This document shows positions 8,389 through 15,038 of a stretch of DNA of 64,000 bases, piece by piece. The translations under genes were made by a program, and so were the position numbers. The DNA lies in IMG/VR virus record IMGVR_UViG_3300042519_004024, positions 62,001 through 126,000 of that record. One strand, given 5' to 3'. The stretch's first letter is position 1, and each line of letters begins with the position of its first letter. Source of the DNA: a virus. The notes below the pieces were generated by a model. That model made no database searches. It was not told where the DNA came from and saw nothing but the letters and a program-made list of their open reading frames with translations.

Positions 8389-8461
8389 TTGTCAGTAAAG
8401 GATTCGAACCAATGACACGTCCCTAAAAAGGGATTGCTCTAACCAACTGAGCTAACTGACA
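8389..8461 (-). tRNA. tRNA-Lys(TTT)-like, degenerate
   Basis: Perfect 7-bp acceptor (TGTCAGT/ACTGACA) and D-arm GCTC…GAGC, but the T-stem has two mismatches and the anticodon region (CCCTTTTTAGGG) gives a short or distorted loop. TTT is the only reasonable anticodon. It may be decaying, because a clean tRNA-Lys exists at 17814. Confidence 0.55.
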
Positions 8462-8499
8462 TACCTAATAATAAAACTTTAGTTTTACATTGTCAAGTG

Positions 8500-8573
8500 T
8501 GGTCCTTGTTGGGATCGAACCAACCACCCACAGATTATGAGTCTGTTGCTCTAACCGAATGAGCTAAAGGACC
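8500..8573 (-). tRNA. tRNA-Met(CAT)
   Basis: Full cloverleaf: acceptor GGTCCTT/AAGGACC, anticodon arm ACAGA-CTCATAA-TCTGT, T-arm GTTGG/CCAAC. CCA not encoded. Being paired at 1-72, it is elongator Met or Ile2 rather than initiator. Confidence 0.9.
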
Positions 8574-8579
8574 TATTTG

Positions 8580-8662
8580 ATGTCAGGGAGGGATTCGAAC
8601 CCACAATGAGCAACCATCTTTAACAGATGGATTCAGTACCACACTTCTTTACACTCCTGACA
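8580..8662 (-). tRNA. tRNA-like element with an extended anticodon stem
   Basis: Acceptor TGTCAGG/CCTGACA is perfect and the T-loop is TTCGAAT. The anticodon stem CCATC/GATGG encloses TGTTAAA, which lacks U33; it can be read as TTA (ochre) in register or as GTT (Asn) with a shifted loop. Identity unresolved. Confidence 0.5.
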
Positions 8663-8664
8663 AA

Positions 8665-8769
8665 CAACGACTCTTCAGCATTCTACTCCCCGCAAATACA
8701 TAAATGTAACACGAAATTGTATCTAATTTAACCCTACGTTGGCGGTACGGGTACTGAAGTTCATCGTTG
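8665..8769 (-). ncRNA. Structured spacer RNA between tRNAs
   Basis: The spacer is closed by paired ends: 8665-8670 with 8764-8769 (CAACGA/TCGTTG) and 8673-8678 with 8754-8759 (CTTCAG/CTGAAG). It abuts tRNA-Leu(TAA) and the tRNA-like element. Function unknown. Confidence 0.45.
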
Positions 8770-8854
8770 GTACTCGAAGAGGGACTCGAACCCTCACAAC
8801 CCACTGGTCAACAGAGCTTAAACCTGTCGTGTCTACCAATTCCACCATCCGAGC
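8768..8854 (-). tRNA. tRNA-Leu(TAA)
   Basis: Class II tRNA with a long variable arm; anticodon arm ACAGG-TTTAAGC-TCTGT, T-arm with TTCGAGT loop, acceptor GCTCGGA/TTCGAGT with G·U pairs, and an encoded CCA end. Confidence 0.92.
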
Positions 8855-8944
8855 ATTTTAAAGAGTTATTTTCTCTTTCTTACCATAAAGATAAACAAAA
8901 CAAATAATACAAATAATATTGGTGTCATAATTTTTTAATTTTTG

Positions 8945-9029
8945 TAGTCAGGACAGGAATCGAACCTGTACTAAACCTGGTATACACCATATTAAATTAG
9001 GAACGTGTTACCAATTACACCACCTGACT
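8945..9029 (-). tRNA. tRNA-like element, enlarged anticodon arm
   Basis: Acceptor AGTCAGG/CCTGACT, D-arm GTGT…ACAC and T-arm ACAGG/CCTGT are intact, but 33 nt separate D and T arms and no canonical anticodon stem forms; a nested hairpin TGGT-GTAT-ACCA lies inside CTAA…TTAG. Identity unresolved. Confidence 0.5.
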
Positions 9030-9041
9030 ATTTTTATTGTG

Positions 9042-9113
9042 CGGTCCATCCGGGAATCGAACCCGAAGCATATCCGTGACAGGGATATATGTTAGCCGTT
9101 ACACCAATGGACC
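9042..9113 (-). tRNA. tRNA-Asp(GTC)
   Basis: Acceptor GGTCCAT/ATGGACC, anticodon arm TATCC-CTGTCAC-GGATA, T-loop TTCGATT, discriminator G as expected for Asp. Confidence 0.92.
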
Positions 9114-9175
9114 AAAAAACCACATTACAAAACCATAAAGGTACAACTCCTGCGGTTGCGTTGTTCATCATATTG

Positions 9176-9247
9176 TAGTCCGTACGGGAATCGAACCCGT
9201 GACTCTGCCGTGAAAGGGCAGCGACTTAACCCCTTGTCGAACGGACC
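9176..9247 (-). tRNA. tRNA-Glu(TTC)
   Basis: Acceptor GGTCCGT/ACGGACT, anticodon arm CTGCC-CTTTCAC-GGCAG, T-arm ACGGG/CCCGT. Confidence 0.92.
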
Positions 9248-9263
9248 ATCTTATTTGGTATTA

Positions 9264-9295
9264 CAAAGATATGTAAACTGTTTCAATCTACCAAA
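9264..9295 (-). promoter_or_regulatory. Host-type promoter inside the first tRNA array
   Basis: Minus strand TTTG (9292-9295), 20 nt, TATCTTTG (9264-9271). It would transcribe tRNA-Glu down to the Lys-like element. Confidence 0.75.
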
Positions 9296-9301
9296 TTTTT
9301 T

Positions 9302-9457
9302 TTACTTTTTTTTGTGGGACCCGCTCCCCACTCTAAACTTGTACTTCGTTCTATTAAGCGTTTTTTTCAGTTTTTTTAACCAATCAGTATTCGTGTTAGT
9401 TTTAACAAATTTAAATCTTCCTGATTCGCAAGTTCCTGATAAAACTTCTCTCATCAT
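9302..9457 (-). CDS. Small basic unknown protein
   Basis: A 50-51 codon frame opens at an ATG-ATG pair (9457/9454) and encodes a basic product (MREVLSGTCESGRFKFV… ending SGSHKKK). It lies in the 230-nt gap between tRNA-Glu and the next tRNA, just upstream of a promoter. Compos­ition is gene-like but no family is recognised. Confidence 0.4.
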   Translation of the reverse strand: MMREVLSGTCESGRFKFVKTNTNTDWLKKLKKTLNRTKYKFRVGSGSHKKK

Positions 9458-9479
9458 TCATTTGTATTAATTGTTTATT

Positions 9480-9552
9480 TGGTGGACACTGTGGGAATCG
9501 AACCCATACGATCTGATTGCAAATCAGTCGACCTGCCGTCGGCATCAGGCCC
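9480..9552 (-). tRNA. tRNA-Ala(TGC)
   Basis: Anticodon arm ACTGA-TTTGCAA-TCAGA places TGC at 34-36. The acceptor GGGCCTG/AGTGTCC has G3·U70, the alanine identity pair, with mismatches at pairs 5 and 7. T-arm TGGG/CCCA. CCA is encoded. Slightly degenerate but identity is well supported. Confidence 0.75.
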
Positions 9553-9557
9553 ATTTG

Positions 9558-9629
9558 TGCGGGTAGAATGAATCGAACACTCATCTCCACATTGGAAGTG
9601 TGGAGTAATAACCATTATACGATACCCGC
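9558..9629 (-). tRNA. tRNA-Gly(TCC)
   Basis: Acceptor GCGGGTA/TACCCGC, anticodon arm CCACA-CTTCCAA-TGTGG, T-loop TTCGATT. Confidence 0.93.
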
Positions 9630-9848
9630 AAATTGTGACTACTCCGTTGGGATTTGTTTCGTCACTTTATCGTGAATGGGGTGATCAAACCCACTAACAT
9701 CACGGGTGTAAGTTTGTATGTCAAACTATCTCCACAAAACATTAGTTTTTATCTCTAAAACTAAAAAAACGACTTGACACCTTGTAACCCCCCTTTTAAG
9801 TGCGTGTTACCATCCTTTCTCAAGTAGAATATACTGCTTACACTCCCG
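9630..9848 (-). other. Structured spacer between tRNAs, no gene seen
   Basis: No convincing reading frame. On the minus strand it holds several hairpins, e.g. TAGTTTT-AGAGATA-AAAACTA, GTTTG-ACATA-CAAAC and GTGAT…ATCAC. It may be another array-borne RNA, but I found no single closing stem. Confidence 0.3.
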
Positions 9849-9929
9849 TACTGACGGTGGGATTCGAACCCACGTTTTAAACTTACCGCTACAGGCATAG
9901 ATGATATAAGCATCCACTGGTACATCAGC
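9849..9929 (-). tRNA. tRNA-like element, possibly Ile(TAT), D-arm lacking
   Basis: T-arm GTGGG-TTCGAAT-CCCAC is perfect and acceptor GCTGATG/CGTCAGT pairs. A canonical anticodon arm GGATG-CTTATAT-CATCT (TAT) follows only 7 nt after the acceptor, leaving no D-arm and a 25-nt extra region before the T-arm. Confidence 0.45.
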
Positions 9930-9935
9930 ATTTAG

Positions 9936-10007
9936 TTGCGGGGGCAGGATTCGAACCTGCGACCTACGGGTTATGAGCCCGCCGAGCTACCACTGCTCTA
10001 CCCCGCG
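9936..10007 (-). tRNA. Initiator tRNA-fMet(CAT)
   Basis: The first pair is a C1×A72 mismatch in CGCGGGG/CCCCGCA, the anticodon stem has three G-C pairs (GCGGG-CTCATAA-CCCGT), both hallmarks of bacterial initiator tRNA. D-arm GAGC…GCTC and T-arm GCAGG/CCTGC are standard. CCA not encoded. Confidence 0.93.
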
Positions 10008-10014
10008 ATATTTG

Positions 10015-10089
10015 TGGTGAGGGAATGGAATCGAACCATCGGCACAAGAGTTTTCTGTCTCCTTGCTCTACCTACTGAGCTACCGCACC
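10015..10089 (-). tRNA. tRNA-like element with 8-nt anticodon loop
   Basis: Acceptor GGTGCGG/CCTCACC (one mismatch), D-arm GCTC…GAGC and T-arm GATGG/CCATT are present. The stem AGGAG/CTCTT encloses ACAGAAAA, which has no U33, so no anticodon can be assigned. Confidence 0.45.
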
Positions 10090-10096
10090 ATAATTT

Positions 10097-10274
10097 GTGA
10101 TTTAGTAGTTGACTCACACTCTCGTTTCACCATCTTGAGCCAACAGGTTAATGTACTTTACGAGTTTCCCGTTTCTTACAACCACAATATTTTAAAATCA
10201 CTTTCGCCCCCTGTATAGACATACGTCAGATGCTTAAGGTCAGCCTTAACTATTAAGGGAGCCACCCGTGATTT
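10097..10274 (-). ncRNA. Two-domain structured spacer with competing closing stems
   Basis: A heptamer occurs three times in alternating orientation: GTGATTT at 10097-10103, AAATCAC at 10195-10201, GTGATTT at 10268-10274. The middle copy can pair with either end, enclosing domains of about 105 or 80 nt. Internal hairpins include CCTTAA-TAG-TTAAGG. It is the first RNA after the array promoter. Confidence 0.45.
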
Positions 10275-10310
10275 TTATTTTTAATATTTCAATGAACTTC
10301 TTCTTTCTTC

Positions 10311-10349
10311 ACGGGAGTAGGACACCAACCTCTAACTTCCTACCCCCGT
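10311..10349 (-). ncRNA. Leader hairpin of the tRNA array
   Basis: A 12-bp stem (10311-10322 with 10338-10349, one G·U) forms at the predicted 5' end of the transcript started at the promoter 10361-10392. Confidence 0.5.
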
Positions 10350-10360
10350 TCTCTGTCTTA

Positions 10361-10392
10361 CAAAGATATGTAATCTATTTTAATTTGCCAAA
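10361..10392 (-). promoter_or_regulatory. Host-type promoter of the first tRNA array
   Basis: Minus strand TTTG (10389-10392), 20 nt, TATCTTTG (10361-10368), directly before the leader hairpin and tRNAs. Confidence 0.82.
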
Positions 10393-10400
10393 TCTTTTTT

Positions 10401-10748
10401 TTATTTTTTTATAAAGTACTCTTCAACTACGAATTTTCTTCCTTCTTTTTTTAGTACTCCAACAAAATCATCTTCGTGATGAATACCACAATAAAAACCT
10501 GAACCATCATGCCACAAACCACGTTTATTGTTTTTGTAAACGTTTTCACCATCAAACGTGATGTAATCAGGTTGGAATTCCTTTGTAAGGTTTGCCGCTC
10601 TAATCATTTCACGATTTTCAGAAGGGGTATAACTCCCACCAAAATCACTTTTGCAAAGAAACGTCGCCTTTCCAACCACAACTTTCTCTCCGTTGAGTGT
10701 TGCGTTTTTATCAAATTTTTTCTTGTAAGTGTAGATATAAACTCCCAT
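10401..10748 (-). CDS. Unknown protein, 115 residues
   Basis: Start at ATG 10748 (MGVYIYTYKKK) is chosen because the -7 box of its promoter lies just upstream (10765-10772); the longer start at 10781 would lie upstream of that box. The product is mixed alpha/beta with a basic N-terminus and no motif I recognise. It sits between the tRNA array and the short transcript at 10833-10994. Confidence 0.7.
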   Translation of the reverse strand: MGVYIYTYKKKFDKNATLNGEKVVVGKATFLCKSDFGGSYTPSENREMIRAANLTKEFQPDYITFDGENVYKNNKRGLWHDGSGFYCGIHHEDDFVGVLKKEGRKFVVEEYFIKK

Positions 10749-10764
10749 ATGTTTTTTATTTCTA

Positions 10765-10795
10765 CAAAGATATGTAATCACTTTTGATTTGCAAA
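10765..10795 (-). promoter_or_regulatory. Host-type promoter, gene at 10401-10748
   Basis: Minus strand TTTG (10792-10795), 19 nt, TATCTTTG (10765-10772). Confidence 0.8.
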
Positions 10796-10832
10796 ATCTT
10801 TTTTAAACTTTTTTTACCAATATGTCAAAGAA

Positions 10833-10863
10833 CAAAAAAACCCACCTCTTTTGGAGATGGGTT
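10833..10863 (-). terminator. Intrinsic terminator of a short transcript
   Basis: ACCCATCTC/GAGGTGGGT stem, CAAAA loop, then T7 on the minus strand. Confidence 0.8.
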
Positions 10864-10888
10864 TCAAAATTTATTATGTATTAAATTA

Positions 10889-10963
10889 TCATACCATCTC
10901 CTTATAGGAACGATCCTCAGCTATCACCAATCCGCCTAATAATATGATATGTAAATTTTTCAT
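10889..10963 (-). CDS. 24-residue peptide in a short autonomous transcript
   Basis: ATG 10963 opens MKNLHIILLGGLVIAEDRSY…, hydrophobic then acidic. It lies between a TATATTTATAACAA box (10988-10994 core) and a terminator, in a unit of about 150 nt. The same box precedes a peptide at 18389-18499. It could instead be a small RNA. Confidence 0.4.
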   Translation of the reverse strand: MKNLHIILLGGLVIAEDRSYKEMV

Positions 10964-11022
10964 TTGCGTTTTTATTTGTTTTGTTATAAATATATGATAC
11001 TTTTTAAAAGTGTCAAGTTTTT

Positions 11023-11346
11023 TTAATATTTTCTTCTTGAGTATTTAAAATTTCCGTGTCTCTTTTTGTATGCGTCATAAAATGTTCTACCATACTTTTC
11101 GTCACCAAATAATCTTTTTTTAATGTCTTCAGGTATGTCTTCAAAATTTTCTACTTCACTATATGGATCATAATCAAATTCGTAATAACCAGTATCTTCT
11201 AAGTCCTTATCAAAATATGTGTGCTCACCTTCATCATCAACCCAATGATCAGTATCGCCAAACTTTGCTCTATACTTAGATTCTTTAATGACTTTATTAA
11301 CAATTCTAACTAAATCTGATTCTGTTAGTCTTATAATTTTTTTCAT
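11023..11346 (-). CDS. Capsid-signal protein, acidic, unknown (array copy 1)
   Basis: The 107-residue product begins with IIRLTESDLVRIVNKVIKE then SKYRA, the archetypal shared N-terminal signal, followed by an unrelated acidic and tyrosine-rich body (WVDDEGEHTYFDKD…). It is the last of four consecutive genes with nearly identical N-termini but unrelated bodies. Predicted cleavage follows I-K-E. I do not recognise the mature part. Confidence 0.8.
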   Translation of the reverse strand: MKKIIRLTESDLVRIVNKVIKESKYRAKFGDTDHWVDDEGEHTYFDKDLEDTGYYEFDYDPYSEVENFEDIPEDIKKRLFGDEKYGRTFYDAYKKRHGNFKYSRRKY

Positions 11347-11355
11347 AATAATCTA

Positions 11356-11868
11356 TTAATATCCATGTTTTTTTGGGTACATTATATGTTCTAAATGAGA
11401 AGTATATTCAAAAGTTAAAACATCAAGTACGTCATTAATTCCATTTTTCATTTTTGAATCCTCTTCAAGTGAGTTATATTCATTTTCATAATAACTTATT
11501 AATTCTTCAAAAAGTTTTCCAATCATATTAATATTTGTTTTCCACAACGTCTTCCATTCTTCTTTTTCGTATTGTGAAAGTTCGTCATATTCAATTTCAT
11601 CATTAAATCTTTTTGATGGTCTTCTAGTGAATTTAGACATGTTTCTTTTTCTCCATAAATCATAATCGTGTTGAATGTCTCCATAACGTAAATAATTTCC
11701 TGGGATATTTTTTTCTATAAGGTAATTATTAAACAAATCTATTAACTCCGTTTTAAATTTTTCAATTTCTTCAGGTGTGATTACTTTATAAATTTCAGAT
11801 ATATTATTTTCTTTAATTACTCGTCTAACAATTCTCGCTAGATCGGATTCTGTAAGTCTATTTCTCAT
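11356..11868 (-). CDS. Capsid-signal protein, unknown (array copy 2)
   Basis: The 170-residue product starts MRNRLTESDLARIVRRVIKE, slightly shorter than its neighbours, then NNISE and a mostly helical body with many charged residues. It is separated from the next genes by 9 and 14 nt, so the four-gene block is one operon. No domain is recognised. Confidence 0.8.
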   Translation of the reverse strand: MRNRLTESDLARIVRRVIKENNISEIYKVITPEEIEKFKTELIDLFNNYLIEKNIPGNYLRYGDIQHDYDLWRKRNMSKFTRRPSKRFNDEIEYDELSQYEKEEWKTLWKTNINMIGKLFEELISYYENEYNSLEEDSKMKNGINDVLDVLTFEYTSHLEHIMYPKKHGY

Positions 11869-11882
11869 TTTTATATTTTTTA

Positions 11883-12497
11883 TTATGCATATTCTTCATC
11901 GTCAAAGTCCTCATACTCATCAAATGGGTCCTCACGCCTTTTTGTTATTATCGTCCCTTCACCATCTATTTTACCACCAGTCCCGAATACGTCTTTTGGT
12001 AATTTTCTATACTTTTCAGGTTTATAATCTTCAGGATATCTTTTTTTTTGTATAAAGTCATCCCAACCTTCACCTAATTCTTCATCTCTTCCTTTTGTTT
12101 TTGCAAATGCTTTTTTCAAATCATTAACTGAGTGTCCTCCAATCGCATCGTATGGTTCGTCCTCATCAACTTTATAGAAACCTTCTTTTTCCATTAAGTA
12201 TTCAATATCGTTAGGCAAATCACCATAACCTTCATCACGTAAAGCCATAACAATATCAAATTCACTCATCAAATTAAGGTCGTGTATATCATATTCACAT
12301 TCATTTTCAAGTATATCTCTTGCCTGTTCAATTAAATCTTGAAGTCTTTCCTCACCTCTATCGGTTTGTCCCCACTCTTCATCATCACTATAGTATGGAT
12401 CATACATACTTCTATCTTTATAGTCGTCGTTTTCTTTAATTACCCGTCTAACAATTCTTGCTAAATCTGATTCTGTTAGTCTTATTATTCTTTTCAT
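11883..12497 (-). CDS. Capsid-signal protein, strongly acidic (array copy 3)
   Basis: The 204-residue product begins with RLTESDLARIVRRVIKE and continues with an extremely acidic body (many D/E, ending DEYEDFDDEEYA). Acidic internal proteins could balance DNA-binding partners, but this is speculation. It starts 2 nt after copy 4 ends. Confidence 0.8.
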   Translation of the reverse strand: MKRIIRLTESDLARIVRRVIKENDDYKDRSMYDPYYSDDEEWGQTDRGEERLQDLIEQARDILENECEYDIHDLNLMSEFDIVMALRDEGYGDLPNDIEYLMEKEGFYKVDEDEPYDAIGGHSVNDLKKAFAKTKGRDEELGEGWDDFIQKKRYPEDYKPEKYRKLPKDVFGTGGKIDGEGTIITKRREDPFDEYEDFDDEEYA

Positions 12498-12499
12498 TA

Positions 12500-13033
12500 T
12501 TATCTGTTGTTTCTACTTTTATCGGACTTTCCGTAATGGTGTCCTGATTGGTATTTATCATAACCTTTTCTTTTAAACCAAGCGGCGTCTCTAAGAGTAT
12601 TACTCGCTAAAGCATAAACGCCTAAAGCAGCAGCAATTCCCCCACTTATAAACATCGCTGCCGGAACAATTGCTAATGCCGCACCAACTGAACTATAGCC
12701 AATAATTTTATCAATAATACTTCTTATTTCATATTCATTATCACCCATTTCATTTTCATCCTCTTCCGTCAATACAGACTCCAAAGAATCTTTAACTATT
12801 GATTGTAAAGATTCAATACCGTTACTTTCTATAAAATCACGTAACATATCTTGCTCTTCAGGACTCAATTGTTCTGTAGCCTCTTTACTACTTTGTTCCA
12901 ATTCCATTTTTGAAAAATCGACATCCGATTCCATATCTTCAGATTGTGAAATCCATTCTTCTTCGTTTTCTTTAATCACTCGTCTAACAATTCTTGCTAG
13001 ATCAGATTCTGTAAGTCTTATAATTTTTTTCAT
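12500..13033 (-). CDS. Capsid-signal protein with membrane hairpin (array copy 4)
   Basis: The 177-residue product begins with RLTESDLARIVRRVIKE, then an acidic linker, then two glycine/alanine-rich membrane segments (about 112-145, VGAALAIVPAAMFISGGIAA), then a basic tail (SGHHYGKSDKSRNNR). If packaged and injected it could insert in the host membrane. First gene of the block, with a TATTTATAAATA box 13 nt upstream. Confidence 0.8.
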   Translation of the reverse strand: MKKIIRLTESDLARIVRRVIKENEEEWISQSEDMESDVDFSKMELEQSSKEATEQLSPEEQDMLRDFIESNGIESLQSIVKDSLESVLTEEDENEMGDNEYEIRSIIDKIIGYSSVGAALAIVPAAMFISGGIAAALGVYALASNTLRDAAWFKRKGYDKYQSGHHYGKSDKSRNNR

Positions 13034-13046
13034 TATTTTTTTATTT

Positions 13047-13053
13047 ATAAATA
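13047..13053 (-). promoter_or_regulatory. Late-like TATTTAT box of the four-gene block
   Basis: TATTTAT on the minus strand, 13 nt before ATG 13033, within TATTTATAAATA. Confidence 0.4.
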
Positions 13054-13063
13054 CTTTGTTATT

Positions 13064-14020
13064 TTAAAAACCAAAGTTTAATCTTAAATCGTCTAATTTA
13101 ATTACCTCGGTAACTTCAACAAAATTATCTTCCATACCAACACTATCTCTTCTATCCTCCATTGTCATCTCATCATCTTCAATATATCTTACATGAATTT
13201 CAAGATTAAATGGAACAATTTCTTCATTTGATTCAATTTCATTAAAATCTTCCACTGAAAAATATTTACCTTCGTATTGACTGAACCCATCTCCAATCAT
13301 TATGTTGAAACTTTTTCTTATATTATACCTGTAATCGTCAGTTTCAACTTCTCCATTTCCATCACAATTACTACAAGTACTTGATCCATACCCATCACAC
13401 CATCCACATTCTTCATCTCCAGCACCTTCACATGATGGACATTCAAAATTACCTGTCCCACCACAATCACTACATCTATCTTCACCGGTTCCATCACAAT
13501 GAACACACTCTACCTCCACTTCAACCTCATCACCTTCATCATCTTCTTCAGTATCGGTTTCACTTCCTCTACCATCACAATAACGACATTCTTCATTACC
13601 TGATCCATCACAAGTATCACAATCTATAGTTGTTTCTCCATCACAACTACGACATTCTCGTCTACCTGACCCATCACAGTGTTCACATTGTTCATCACCT
13701 GAACCGTAACAGTAATCACATTCATTTTTAATTACTTCAGTGTCTTCATACAATTCAATAACTGCAACGTATAGGTTCATTATTATTCCTTCCATTGCAA
13801 CAGGATCCATTTTTCTATTTAAAATAAAATATGTCATAACACATACTTTAATTCTTTCTTGTGTGGAATTGACTTTTGATAATAATAATTCGGCTAAATG
13901 ATCACTTTTTATGATATTTATTATTTTTGAAATACCGATAAATACGTTTCCGTATTCGGTTTTCATTAAATTAGCTAAATTATTAGCTATTGAGTATAAT
14001 TTTTTAAATTCAGGTGACAT
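13064..14020 (-). CDS. Ten-fold CxxCxGxG zinc-finger array protein without J domain
   Basis: The 318-residue protein has a helical N-terminus (1-100), then ten CxxC-x-G-x-G repeats (about 103-225) split by an acidic insert (SETDTEEDDEGDEVEVEVE), then an acidic C-terminal domain. DnaJ has four such motifs after a J domain; here there is no J domain and more than twice as many repeats. It probably binds five zinc ions as paired fingers and unfolded protein. A TATTTAT box lies 5 nt before ATG 14020. Confidence 0.8.
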   Translation of the reverse strand: MSPEFKKLYSIANNLANLMKTEYGNVFIGISKIINIIKSDHLAELLLSKVNSTQERIKVCVMTYFILNRKMDPVAMEGIIMNLYVAVIELYEDTEVIKNECDYCYGSGDEQCEHCDGSGRRECRSCDGETTIDCDTCDGSGNEECRYCDGRGSETDTEEDDEGDEVEVEVECVHCDGTGEDRCSDCGGTGNFECPSCEGAGDEECGWCDGYGSSTCSNCDGNGEVETDDYRYNIRKSFNIMIGDGFSQYEGKYFSVEDFNEIESNEEIVPFNLEIHVRYIEDDEMTMEDRRDSVGMEDNFVEVTEVIKLDDLRLNFGF

Positions 14021-14025
14021 ATAGT

Positions 14026-14032
14026 ATAAATA
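14026..14032 (-). promoter_or_regulatory. Late-like TATTTAT box, 5 nt before ATG
   Basis: TATTTAT on the minus strand before ATG 14020. Confidence 0.45.
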
Positions 14033-14054
14033 TTAAAATACTATAAAATGTACA

Positions 14055-14372
14055 CTATATTAATTTAATAAGGTCCGTTGGGTAAACTTTTTTTAGTTGG
14101 ATGTCGTATGTTTTTATAAACCAATCTAAAAGTAGGCTATCGGTTTCATAATCAAAAAATGACTTTAATTCATTATATAATTTTAAAGGACAATTTAAAT
14201 CGTCTCCGTAACCAATATGATTAAAATAAAAAAACACAAATTGTTTTTTGTTTTTTGTGTCAACTAAATAAAAGGCAATGAAATCTCCATCACATTTGTG
14301 AAGTAGTTTGAGTTTATTTAACTCAGGTAAAAACATATTAATATAATCTGAAAAAGACTTCTCTAAACTCAT
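14055..14372 (-). CDS. Unknown protein, third gene of a coupled operon
   Basis: Start ATG 14372 (MSLEKSFSDYINMF) overlaps the preceding stop codon as ATGA, so it is preferred over an in-frame start at 14399. The 105-residue product has alternating hydrophobic strands and helices and no known motif. Confidence 0.65.
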   Translation of the reverse strand: MSLEKSFSDYINMFLPELNKLKLLHKCDGDFIAFYLVDTKNKKQFVFFYFNHIGYGDDLNCPLKLYNELKSFFDYETDSLLLDWFIKTYDIQLKKVYPTDLIKLI

Positions 14373-14674
14373 AACTCTTGTACTTGAATCATAATCCAAT
14401 CAACTTCACCTTCAGTTAGGTTACCAAGTACGTCTTCAGTTATATGAGTATTGTATGTAATTTCCCATTCATTTTCATTTCCATGCAGCACGGCAACTTC
14501 CCATTCATTTTCATCTGAAGTATATGACGCATACCTAAACCCTTTTTCAGATATAGGACTTGGTATTTTAAACCTTACAACAGATAATCCATATCCATTA
14601 GGAAAAAATATTAATCCGTGTTGCCCATCAAATGTTGGGTGTGGTTTAAATACAATATCCTTAAATGATTTCAT
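14369..14674 (-). CDS. Unknown phage protein, 101 residues
   Basis: The product (MKSFKDIVFKPHPTF…) is a compact beta-rich protein containing an imperfect internal duplication (SDENEWEVAV / GNENEWEITY). Its ATG overlaps the stop of the 50-residue gene upstream (TAATG). It resembles widespread phage proteins of unknown function. Confidence 0.7.
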   Translation of the reverse strand: MKSFKDIVFKPHPTFDGQHGLIFFPNGYGLSVVRFKIPSPISEKGFRYASYTSDENEWEVAVLHGNENEWEITYNTHITEDVLGNLTEGEVDWIMIQVQEL

Positions 14675-14826
14675 TACGCGAAAGTTTTTTTATGTTTTGT
14701 TTTTCTAGTATAAAGGTTTTTTGGTTTTTCAACACGAGCAACAAATCTACCATCAAAAAATCCCGCATCTAATTGATCTTTTCTGATTTGAGTTCTTTTT
14801 ACTTTATGTTGATCGTACGTCTTCAT
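14674..14826 (-). CDS. Small basic protein heading a three-gene operon
   Basis: A 50-residue basic product (MKTYDQHKVKRTQIRKDQL…, ending KTKHKKTFA). ATG 14826 lies shortly after a host-type promoter and its stop overlaps the next start (TAATG), which supports translation. Function unknown; basic composition allows nucleic-acid binding. Confidence 0.6.
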   Translation of the reverse strand: MKTYDQHKVKRTQIRKDQLDAGFFDGRFVARVEKPKNLYTRKTKHKKTFA

Positions 14827-14841
14827 CTCATTTATTTTTTA

Positions 14842-14872
14842 CAAAGATATAAATATTTTATTATATACCAAA
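14842..14872 (-). promoter_or_regulatory. Host-type promoter, operon 14055-14826
   Basis: Minus strand TTTG (14869-14872), 19 nt, TATCTTTG (14842-14849). Confidence 0.8.
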
Positions 14873-14879
14873 TTTTTTG

Positions 14880-14953
14880 TACCTCCGGCAGGACTCGAAC
14901 CTGCAAAATTCACTTTCTAAGAGTGACGTGTATACCTATTCCACCACGAAGGC
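14880..14953 (-). tRNA. tRNA-Leu(TAG), short variable loop
   Basis: Anticodon arm TCACT-CTTAGAA-AGTGA, Leu-like D-arm (GTGG…ACAC), acceptor GCCTTCG/CGGAGGT, T-arm GCAGG/CCTGC. The variable region is only 5 nt (ATTTT), unusual for bacterial leucine tRNA, which is class II. Confidence 0.85.
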
Positions 14954-14964
14954 ATTTATTTATG

Positions 14965-15036
14965 AGCTCAGGGAGGGATTCGAACCCACATACTACGGTT
15001 TTGCAGACCGAGACTTTACCAATCAGACACCTGAGC
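14965..15036 (-). tRNA. tRNA-Cys(GCA)
   Basis: Acceptor GCTCAGG/CCTGAGC, anticodon loop CTGCAAA on stem CGGT/ACCG, discriminator U typical of Cys. Confidence 0.88.
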
Positions 15037-15038
15037 AA

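Noticed and set aside
8580-8662. Ochre suppressor tRNA (anticodon TTA)
   Set aside because: In register TTA occupies 34-36, but U33 is absent and stop codons in the window (TAA is common) show no sign of reassignment. A degenerate tRNA-Asn or decoy is as likely.
9302-9360. GTGGGACCCGCTCCCCAC hairpin as a terminator
   Set aside because: On the minus strand the stem is followed by A residues, and on the plus strand by no T run, so it is not an intrinsic terminator.
13381-13629. Histidine/leucine-rich open frame opposite the CxxCxGxG gene
   Set aside because: Its composition is the mirror of the TGT/GAT-rich finger repeats on the other strand; no start signal.
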